Origin: Undaria pinnatifida
Lineage: Eukaryota; Sar; Phaeophyceae; Laminariales; Alariaceae
Length of the DNA: 64,000 bases
Reading direction: 5' to 3'
NCBI GenBank assembly: GCA_012845835.1
Contig: JABAKD010000028.1
Span: 10,817,741-10,881,740, forward strand
The stretch's first letter is position 1; each line of letters starts with the position of its first letter. The position numbers were made by a program, and so were the translations under genes. Positions 55,521 through 64,000 of the stretch are shown here, piece after piece. The notes under the pieces were generated by a model. That model saw nothing but the letters and a program-made list of their open reading frames with translations, ran no database searches and had not been told where the DNA came from.

Positions 55521-56363
55521 TTAGTTTCCAGTGTGGAAAGTGCTGGGTTGACGCGCATTTGGATTACTATTGTTCGATGGACCAAGGCTCATGTTAGGGG
55601 GGTTAGTCGTCGCGGTGGGCGAGGGCGGGACTGATTGGTGCACCGCTATGGCTGAGCTATTGGTGCTTTTACCGTAGCCGCCGTCAGACCCCTGCTGTGA
55701 ATATCCGGAACGCGCGTCTTGCGAATTGTGACCGAAGTTGTGTGACTGACCCTGGCCGTGTTGGGGGCCTGACCGGTGGCGGCGGCCCTTGCGAGAGCTG
55801 GTTCCGGGTTCTCCTGTTTTGTTGCGGCGGCGGTAGCGCAGCATGCGTTCTTGCCAGCGGCGGGACGCGGCGCCGTTGTCCCCGAGCTGACCAAGCTCGG
55901 GGTTGATGCACCCGCTAGCATTAACAAAGGGGTGCGAGCACTGTGTAAAAGAATGTGACGTGTCGTGGCATTTAAGTCACTGACCTTGGTTATCACGAAG
56001 GGCTGCCGCGCGTGCGGTCGGTGAGAGGAGACTGTTCCATAGAGGAGGGTCATCGGTCGCAAATGTATCACTAACAGTGCAAACTTCATCACAATGCGCA
56101 AGCGGCCAGTGCCAGTACGACGTGGATGAGACCCAGGGGTCGGTGGAATCTTGTGAAACATTCATTACTACTGGGTTGCGTTGCGAACTCGTCGCCCAAG
56201 CAGAAGTCTGCGATGTGGCGCGTCCCTGCCCACGGACTAGGGCGGCAGGCGGGGGACCCGACGGGGTGGAAACACGTTCCCCTGATACCGCAGATATGAA
56301 AATAATTCTGTGGCATTTATGGCAGGCGTCTTTTGAGTCGCAAGGGTACCCAAAGCTAACCAC
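55521..56363 (-). pseudogene. Gag C-terminal part with CCHC zinc knuckle, stop in the first Cys codon
   Basis: 56363-55980 and 55976-55521 are the same frame, separated only by TGA at 55979-55977. Downstream of the TGA comes LKCHDTSHSFTQC, matching C-x2-C-x4-H-x4-C if the TGA position were the first Cys. Upstream is CDSKDACHKCH, another Cys/His cluster. After the knuckle the frame is Gln/Asn/Ser/Gly-rich (GQGQSHNFGHNSQ), usual for a nucleic-acid-binding Gag tail. A TGY to TGA mutation explains the stop; readthrough is less likely. Confidence 0.7.
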
Positions 56364-57303
56364 ATTGCATCAATCGCATCAAAAGGCTGAGGACGAATTG
56401 CCAGCTCTCCAGGGTACAAACTAGGCATGAGCTGAGGACACTGCTCGTTTACGCTAAGAAGCACAACCTCCGGTACCAGCCCCAACCCTGGCGCCAACGC
56501 GCGCTCGCTGCCCGTCATCCCCGAAACAACCAACCGAAAAGCGCGGTAGTAAGCCGCGCAAGGGGTGCCGTTGGGCACGCCAAAATTATGGAGCTCGCTG
56601 AGAGCAGACGCCGCGTCTCCGTTGTCAAACTGCCGGCTCGGCACTTGGAGGAGAAGGTCAACAGCCGCCGGACCGGAATCTCCTCGGTTAATTGCTCGCG
56701 AGACCTGGCCAAAAATGTCATCAATGACGGTGTTTAGGGCGGGGGCGGACGGTTTGTCAACTTTGATAGCACGCCCGACAGCTCGGTGGAGGGCGCGTTC
56801 CCACCCGGGGATACAAACCGGGGATTTTAGGCCGTCTCTACTGCAGCGCGAATCGAAAATCACGAGGATCACGGTTTCGGCTCCCTTGACCGAGCGCATC
56901 AGTTGTAGGGCGGCGAGAGCCTGATTGGGGTTCGTGGGGGGCAGGGGTGTGATGCGCGCTACCTTGCGCGTGTCAAGATTGACGTACTTGGACGTGACGG
57001 CCTGTATATGTTCGGCTTCGAACAGGGCGGTGGCCGCGTCTACGGAGGCCTGTCGATCGCGGCCGAGAGCGGATGACAACGGCTTCGTGCGTTTGCCAGA
57101 AATCTTGAAAAAAAGTAACCTCTCTGTAGAGGAGGCCACATCGGGCAGAGACGGGACTTGCCTTGTGGGGTTGCACCACCTTGACGTCAGGAGGAGATGG
57201 CCAATGTCCCCCCCCCTTCGAAGGGTCGGAGGGTGAGCCCGCGGTGGAGAAACCTGGCCGTCCTTCCGAGTGGTGGCATCTTTTGCGTCCTGCCGACGAC
57301 GCC
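56237..57303 (-). pseudogene. Gag N-terminal part
   Basis: A start at 57303 (MASSAGRKRCHHSEGR) leads in 30 codons to a homopolymer (8-9 G on the minus strand, about 57207-57215). The coding frame then continues in another phase through RWCNPTRQVPSLPDVASSTE and about 300 codons of alpha-helical, soluble sequence (e.g. NPNQALAALQLMRSVKGAET, ALHRAVGRAIKVDKPSAPAL). No known Gag signature, but its position before the CCHC knuckle makes Gag the best call. The frame shifts again near 56340-56360. Confidence 0.6.
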
Positions 57304-57629
57304 ATGTGTAATATGATCAAGGGGCTGTTACAGACACAGGCCACCCTTTGCAGGTTTCTGTATTAGGCAGGTTCCACGTTGGTCACTCACTTGTACTAGA
57401 TAAGCTCTTGTATCAGTTCCACACACGCCACGGACAAACTGAACAGAGTGCAATTCCGCGAGGCAAAAGCATCATCCCCTTGTTCCTATACGCACATGCC
57501 TTCAAAAGGCATGTGAAACCCTTTTATATCCAGCCGTATACCATATCTTACACCTTGTTAGGCTCCCAGGGGAATACCACAACACTATTAATACTACGAC
57601 GTTAACGTATTATACGATGTTGTTGGTCT

Positions 57630-57950
57630 CACATTAAACTCGAATAATCAAGTCCTTGGTCACAGGACAGGATCCAGTCACTCGGAGTGGAGGAATGCCC
57701 CAGGAAAAAAACACAAACGAAACCAAAGGTGGTACACACATATGTCATGGCTGACGCAATTCATGCCTCCGCCAGAAACATATAAAAAGTGACATCGGGA
57801 GTCAGCCTATGATGTGCCAGGTCCATACTGGCACATACGTCGCACTACTCGCGCCTGAAAAACCGACTACACCGCTTGCCACCCAGAAAAGACTACCACG
57901 TGTATTACACGTAGTACCTATCACTACGCATACGCACGTAAGACTCATGT
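57630..57950 (+). repeat. Plus copy of the CAA-ended dispersed repeat
   Basis: Matches 25215-25535 through CAAGTCCTTGGTCACAGGACAGG, GGAGTGGAGGAATGCCCCAGG, CATCGGGAGTCAGCCTATGATG and CACGTAGTACCTATCAC in the same order. It lies between the gypsy remains and the LINE. Confidence 0.65.
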
Positions 57951-58175
57951 CAATAGGAAAAAAGAAAAAGACAAGACAGAAGAGAAAAGAAAAGAAAAGG
58001 AAAGCGAAACAGAAAACAAAATAAAAGAAGAGGAAGCAAGGAAGTAAAGGAAAAAAAACACCATACTAGCAGACCCTGTGAACTGACTAAAGACGGCATT
58101 GGGCTCATAGAGGGTATCAAGTGCATCAATGGCACTGGGGGGAGAACGCAACAAGGCAATGAAGTCAGGGCGGCG

Positions 58176-59710
58176 TTACGCTAACTTGTGACGGCCATTG
58201 GAAGGCCCACAATCTTCAAGACGATGATGGCCAGACCCAGACCTCAGTTTCTTGGGCATGACTCCCCCCCTCCCTCCCTCTCCCTTCCCCCTCCCCCCTT
58301 CCCCCCTTCCCCCCCGCTTCTCTCCCCCCGGTCGCTTAGAAATGCCGACGGTGGATGGCGCTGCCGCGGCCTTTGCGTGTCGCTCTGCAGCTCTGCATCT
58401 CTCCGTGTCATGCCATTTCCGCATGAATGACCCTGCTCCGTCATCTACCCGTCAAAACCATCTGCCTGCCCTCTGAGCATCTCTCCGCCACCCTTCGAAC
58501 TTCATTCCAAAGACATATCCTCCTTCAGGTGGACCATCCAGTCCTTTTCTTGCCCCCCTGAGTAGCCCTTACCCCCAACAAGCTCCCCAAACATCACCCT
58601 CTGTGGCAGACGCTCCCCCCCCATACGTGCTACGAATCCCGCAAACAACATCCTCCGTTTGCACACTATCGCTTGTATGCTCTCGGAAGCTGTCTTAGCA
58701 AGCGCGTCGGCGTACGATAGGGTGTGGTCGTCGCGCTTCCGTTTCCGTCATCTGAGGCATCGGAGGAGCGTGGAGTGGTGAACCCGTCGTAGCCTGTCAT
58801 AGTCAGGCTTGTTCGGCCTCCACGTCATACAACCGCAGAGTAGTGTCTCGATCACCTCGGCTTTCAGCAACCGCACCTTCAACCGCAAGCGCACACCCGG
58901 GCGATCATAGATTTCCATCTTGTATTGCTGGAAACATGCCCAGGCCCTCTAAAGACGCCGCGTTATCTCGATGTTGAGGTCTCTGTTCGCGCTGAGGTCT
59001 CTGTATGCGCTGCCCACCCAAGTGCACAAACCCGGTCGTTTGTCTGTATACCTGGCCGGCTGCATTGGTGGCGAACGACACCGACACCTTTCCGCCATCT
59101 TTAGTCTGCAGGCACATGATGTCCGTTTTGGCCTCGGAAACCGTAAGCCCGAACGCCGAGCGCGCCGTCACGATCACCGTTATCATCTTCTCCAACCCTT
59201 CTGATGATCGCGACGAGATGCTCGCATCGTCAGGGTGCGGCATACCCCACAACATCTGCGCCTCCTTCTCCTCCTCTCCCACCCGCGCGTCGAATTTGCC
59301 TGTGCGTGGTGTGCCATTCTTCTCACCTTTCTCCTTTCGTAGGAGCTGCACCATGTTGTCCGTGATGGCTGCATCAGAGAGGAAGCGTTTCTCGGCCACA
59401 CGCAGTACCGCCGTGAAAAACATGTTGAACAGCAGTGGCGCGAGCACGACCCCTCGCCTGAGACCTTGCCCCACTTCGAACTTCTCCGAGCACTCTCCAT
59501 AATCCAACTGCATGCATGCTTGCATGCCGTCGTGAAATTGGCGGATGACGACTAGCATTCTCGGTGGCACACCAAAACGAGCAAGGACATCCCACAGAAG
59601 AGTTCGGTCGACGGAGTCATAGTATAGGCTATACGCTTTGGCGAGGTCCATAAAGCACAAGTACATGGGGGTGTCCTTCTTCCGCGCCAGTTCTTGCGGT
59701 CGTCGTACTT
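58176..59710 (-). pseudogene. LINE reverse transcriptase, 5'-truncated
   Basis: Frame from about 59700: RPQELARKKDTPMYLCFMDL, AKAY, DSVDRTLLWDVLARFGVP, FEVGQGLRRGVVLAPLLFN, then the catalytic block (HPDDASISSRSSEGLEKM, normally YADD), SAFGLTVSEAKTDIMCLQTK and FVHLGG. After a frameshift it continues RLRLKVRLLKAEVIETLLCG, CMTWRPNKPDYDRLRR, a TGA, YADALAKTASESIQAIVCKR, RMLFAGFVARMGGERLPQRV, and ends near FMRKWHDTERCRAAERHAKA. This is the RT and C-terminal region of a non-LTR element, RTE-like by my reading. Tyr to His at the active site, an insertion in KAYDSVD and two breaks make it inactive. Confidence 0.85.
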
Positions 59711-59793
59711 AAGCACTACTGGTATCCAGTTAGATGCTGCATGGTATAGGGGGGAAAACATGGTCGGATTTTCCCGTCATTGTTTGTATCTTC

Positions 59794-60658
59794 GATTTTT
59801 CCAGGGTAGTCCTCGGGAAAATTCCCGAGGTAATTTTCCCGTGCTGTACGTCGGTCCCGGTACTCGGCGGAATACCGTCATATTTGGGCAAACCGTGTAC
59901 CGCCAAAGGCGGTACCGTCAAAAATCGAAAAACCGTCAACCGTTTAAAAAGTACCGTCATTTTGCAGCACCGCCATAAAAGTACCGTCAAATAAGCGAAG
60001 TACCGTTTCCCGTTTAGAAAAACCGTCATATTCAGAACCGTCAAAGATTGTAGGGTGATGGTTTTCATTGAATGTTTTCATGTTTTAGGTTTTATTGTTT
60101 TTTTGTTTACAGTAGTAGTATTGTTTTATTGTCTTAATTTGGTGCTAAATGTCTAAATGTTGTTTCGCGTGAGGCTGGTGAGTTTGTCAGCTTGACGGTT
60201 CGACGATTAGTCTAGCCTCTATTCGTCCGTTCTATATAGGTATGCAGGAACATCAGCGGGGTGGTGCCGGCATGCTTGATCGCCGCCCGGCAGGTACTGT
60301 CAAGTATTTCGTCATTCATTCGTAATTCTGTATTTCTCAGTGGCGGAACCGTCATATTTCAGTACCCTCAAAAAAGTACCGTTAAATTTGGCAGTACCGG
60401 GACCGGTACCGACGTTTTGCAGTACCGCCAAAAACGTACCGTCAAATATCGAAAAACCGTCTACCGTCTAGAAAATACCGTCACTTTTCGATACCGCCGA
60501 AAAAGTACCGTCAAATTCGGCGATACCGTGTACCGCCAAATGTGGTACCGTGAGAAATCGAAATACCGTCAACCGTTTGAAAAGTACCGTCATTTCGCAA
60601 TACCGTCCGATCTGGTACCTTAAAAAAAAACGGTACCGAGGACTACCCTGGATTTTTC
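59794..60658. mobile_element. Non-autonomous hAT-like transposon with subterminal ACCGTC repeats
   Basis: Element 59802-60650 (849 bp). Perfect 15-bp TIRs CAGGGTAGTCCTCGG at 59802-59816 and its complement at 60636-60650. Perfect 8-bp duplication GATTTTTC at 59794-59801 and 60651-60658. An 8-bp duplication with CAGGG ends is characteristic of hAT elements. ACCGTC occurs at least 16 times, clustered in 59870-60055 and 60345-60610, with a repeat-free middle (60060-60340); ACCGCC variants also occur. No transposase is encoded, so it is a MITE-type passenger. Confidence 0.92.
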
Positions 60659-60659
60659 A

Positions 60660-62940
60660 CCATCTTTAAATTTGTATGAAAGTGGCTATCTCGCTCGGGA
60701 TTTGACTTTTTTTTCGATTCGGACTCGAGTTTTGAATGATCCATTTCTTGTCTCTTATTTTCTTGTTGAAAACACATTTCTTGATTTTAGTGCGGAAAAT
60801 TGTCTTTATTTTTGTGTGGTAGTCTTATCTTGAATTGAGTGTGAATGTCTTACCTTGAAATTATAGCGTGGCGCGGAGTTTGTAAAGGCAGGGGCGACCT
60901 CGGATGGGTAGCTAGGGCTCTGAAGATGTTAAGATGTTGTGAACGCCTTGGTTTCCGTGGATCCCCATGCGTCCCGGGGAGAGAATGGTCCGTCCCTGAG
61001 AGGGCAAATTTTCACGCGCCCCGCTCGCCGAGTTGGGCACCGGGGGGCGTTTTTTCGGCGGGGACAGATAGGGTTGCTGTGTGGGGCGTGCTTGGCGCGG
61101 GTGTGCGGTCGGTGGGGACCGGGTGGCGCACGGTGGAGCCGGGTCTTCCGCGGGGCATTCTAAACAGGCATAGCATATTCATCGATATACGTCCGTCTAG
61201 GGTGGCCGATGCGAGCAGCCCAAGCGGACTCGCTTTCACAGGGCCTTTTGGCCCGACTAGCTTCTTGATTTTAACTTCTTGGCCGGACTAGCTTCTTTCA
61301 TGTCTTGCCGCTGTCGCTTTCACAGGCTTCTTGGCCCGACTAGCGACTAGCTTCTTGCTTTTAACTCTTTGGCCCGACTGCGAGCTCCTTTTATTTTTTG
61401 CTGCTGCATGCAGGCCAAAATGTCCCGCTTCTACTTCCCGTAGACGTAGCACCGCCACAACGCCACAAAAGCAACACCAACCCCTTCAGGAACCGCCAAT
61501 AACTCTGCCTGAAGTCATGAGCAAGGAATCCAACATCAACACCAACACCAAACGTTCCCAGGCTAACGCAACGAGGGGCAAGCGGGCTGCTGCCTCAAAC
61601 GCTGCTTGCTGCTGGTAGTAGTGCCGCCGCAAATGTTGCTGCTCTGTGTACAGCTCTACTGCTGTCTATCTGATGCGCTGAAGTGGTCTGCGTGTGGTGC
61701 TTAGTTTGTTGTGGGCTCTTACAATAATTGCGAATAAATGCATTCATCCATCTTTTAAAAACAGAGGATCGGGACGATAGAACACTCTTCTCGCTACGAA
61801 AACAAGCAACGTGCACGTACAAAAACTCACCCACGTAGTATACTACAAGTACCAACAACGCAGCTTGCTTGCAAAGATGAGTATTGACCCTAATTTCGTC
61901 GAACTCACGGCTGACGCCCTTAAAATGTTTGTATAAAATAAAAGGCAGTGCGCGTTGTTTCACCGTTGCGTCACCCTCTTCTGCAACTTAATGTTGATTT
62001 TAATACCTTTCTTCGTGCGCAATTGGATTTGGACGTATTCTCACCGGCACGTATTGTGCGAGAGTTTTTGCTCGTGGCCTACTTTTTTTTTTCCAGTCGC
62101 TACGTACCCTCCTCCAACGAGGACATTTTTGTTGCGCTGTTCTATTGTTTTCCCTCATATCATGCTAACTAGTGCTACTTCCACGACATTTCTAGATTAT
62201 TTTCGTCAGTCTTGAGCCGTCTGCCCTCACTTCACCTCCCCCTACAACATGTTCCTGTTTACTCTTTCTTATACAAATACAACTTTGATTATTAACGATT
62301 TTTGGGGGAGGTTGCCTCAATTGCAGCACATGTAACAACTGCAACAAAATATTGGCGTAGGAGCCCGAAACTACCTAGTCTACTGGTATTAATACATACT
62401 AAAACTATTCGTGTTTGTACAACAATAATACCCGTCCACTTACCACAGTAACTAACTGCTCTCTTCATTTTAGTATCGGCCTGTTGCTCCTACTTATTAA
62501 TAGTTGCTGATGCAACTGCCTCTGTATTGTTGTGCTACTACTAATAATACTACTGCGTCGTATATACATATGATTTCGATCTCTTTTCTTGCATCACCCT
62601 CTTTTGGTCCGCTCGCCTCTCTTATTTCCTCCTTACTTTCTACTTTGCCGTTCCCTGCTATTGCTACGTTTGATTATGTGCAGTAGTTCTTGTGTTCTAC
62701 GCTCACTTTTTATTATGCCTTTGTAGCATTTCTGCCTCCTCAGACTAGACATATTTCACCTCCTCCGACGGGAGAACTTGATTACTTGTTGTACACGTGG
62801 GAGAAGATGTACGGATGCTCTCTTTTAGGAGTTGGATGGAAATACGAAGGCAACACTTGGCGGCAGCAAAAACAACAGCAGCGTCGGGCGCAGCATGATC
62901 CTTACTCGTACCGCTGCATGCTGCTACTCGTAGACGGTTG
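60660..62940. other. Gene-free stretch
   Basis: No supported gene. 61240-61375 holds two copies of a GGCCCGACTAGCTTCTTG unit. 61855-61940 is a copy of the 80-bp core repeat. A plus-strand frame 60845-61291 is open but shows no domain. Confidence 0.45.
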
Positions 62941-63269
62941 ATTGAGGAGACCAAACGTATCATGTTTTGGTCTCTGGGTCCCAAAAAGCATGTTCAGTGT
63001 CCGCACACAGCTAGCAGCAGCAGCAGCTGCAGTGCTGCCTTAAATCAAGCGGGTCAAAATCCCAAGGTAATATCCGGAGAGAACGCCTCCTTGTAACATT
63101 CCTCTCATGCCGGCGGGAAGCTGGAGGGAAAAACAGCGACGAAAATGGTCACACAATAACACCAGTATAAATAACATTGGCGTACAATATTGATCCTTGA
63201 GATGGGCACCGCGAGTGCGATGAAGGACGCTAACAAGACCCAACGTACCTGTAGTACAGACGAAGGCGT

Positions 63270-63790
63270 AGTACATGAAGCCTGCTTGGAATATGAAGAT
63301 TGACCTTACTACTTGCCGAAACGGAAAGACTCCCCGTCGACAACAAACAGCGGGTATTCTGCAAGCACTTGAAGAGCACGGCACGACGGGTTTGGAAGAT
63401 CGGAAGGCGAGAAGCGGGCAGTTCATCATGGACGAGGACGGCATGCTGCCACGGAACAAGGGGCACACTCGTGAAAGGTGGGCGGGGATTTGCCACACCC
63501 TCCTGCACGAGAGTTCCCCAAACTCTTGACGCACCGATCACAGCCCTACTCTCACAACAGCCATTCGCACTACCGCTTGGATACGAATCAACGATCGACG
63601 CGGACGAGGCGGCGGGGGTAATTCTGGGTATGCCGAACTGGACTGACTTCCTTCCGGCCGACGTACTGAAATTCGACCACCCCGATTTCATCCGGTGATT
63701 TCGCAACATTGTCAACGTACGTGTGGAGAACATTTGAAGTCTCCCACCAATCAGTGGAAAGATGCGACCATCAAGGCCCTTCATGAACGC
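63270..63790 (+). pseudogene. LINE fragment upstream of the RT core
   Basis: Frames read GHTRERWAGICHTLLHESSP, then LDAPITALLSQQPFALPLGY, AAGVILGMPNWTDFLPADVL, KFDHPDFI and, after another break, QWKDATIKALHE. This is the stretch before and into the RT domain of RTE-like LINEs (usual pattern AIxxMPNxKAxGPDxLPxELLK and xxPxxWKDATIKVLHKK). KAxGPD is replaced by TDF. It covers what the LINE at 58176-59710 lacks but lies on the other strand, so it is a second broken copy. Frameshifts near 63525 and 63700; a G-rich insertion ends it. Confidence 0.7.
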
Positions 63791-64000
63791 GAGTGGGGGG
63801 GTGGGGGGGTATTCACACACCACTGCGAATCGACTTTCACAGCCATATCAACCAGACCCGCATTCACAAATCATCTGCACATGCGCTTTATAACCATAGC
63901 GCAAGGGCGCTTAACACAACACGAAACGTATATGTGTTACCAGGTATGCTACACGCGCGGAGGGCACGGCATATAACCTCCGAAAAAGGTCATAAGCTCC

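Larger units (their letters stand above)
49643..57303 (-). mobile_element. Degraded Ty3/gypsy-type retrotransposon carrying a NADAR domain
   Basis: Minus-strand order: Gag (from 57303), CCHC knuckle (about 55979-55938), Pro-rich linker, NADAR (54321-53857), retropepsin DTG (53511-53503), protease flap region, RT remnant, RNase H, integrase HHCC/D-D-E/GPY. PR-RT-RH-IN order is that of Ty3/gypsy (Metaviridae) elements. Frameshifts occur in Gag, before the NADAR frame, and around the integrase core; a stop lies in the zinc knuckle; most of RT is deleted. I see no LTRs, PBS or PPT at either end. The element is dead but its domain order is readable. Confidence 0.85.

Overview
The window is nuclear DNA from a repeat-rich eukaryote. 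Genes are sparse, introns run to about 1-2 kb, and the spaces between genes are packed with short dispersed repeats, microsatellites and long runs of G or C. The one convincing host gene carries short leucine-rich-repeat (LRR) exons with CAG|GTATG-type donors and at least one well-supported GC-AG intron. Together with the Ty3/gypsy and LINE families seen, this suggests a stramenopile, most likely a brown alga. That placement is inference; no rRNA or organellar marker is present.

Layout. About 0.3-6.5 kb holds a candidate miniature LTR element (315-706), a diverged pair of about 0.6 kb repeats, and AAGCC and GATA/ATCG satellites. About 6.9-22.2 kb holds one minus-strand gene of eight well-supported exons plus two tentative 3' exons. 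It encodes a protein with a low-complexity N-terminus, 11-12 ribonuclease-inhibitor-type LRRs of 28 residues, and a low-complexity C-terminal part. Exon phases and the 28-residue period agree across every LRR junction. Its introns contain decayed copies of its own exon ends. About 22.5-49 kb has no gene I can support. It holds dispersed repeat families, a complete TRIM retrotransposon (29533-30619, two 432-bp LTRs, PBS, PPT, 4-bp target duplication), several minisatellites, and a 756-bp TIR element (42681-43436) inserted in another repeat.

About 49.6-57.3 kb is a degraded minus-strand Ty3/gypsy element: Gag, CCHC knuckle, NADAR domain, retropepsin, RT remnant, RNase H, integrase with GPY motif. 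The NADAR domain (DUF1768 / YbiA-like fold) lies in the same uninterrupted reading frame as the DTG protease motif. This is the most unusual feature of the window. About 58.2-59.7 kb is a LINE reverse-transcriptase pseudogene (minus), and 63.3-63.8 kb carries the missing upstream part of a similar LINE (plus). Between them a non-autonomous hAT-like element (59802-60650) has 15-bp TIRs, a perfect 8-bp target duplication and dense ACCGTC subterminal repeats.

Taken together, one probable LRR receptor- or NLR-like gene sits beside a graveyard of retroelements and small DNA transposons. Apart from the LRR gene I recognise no host metabolic, RNA or structural gene.
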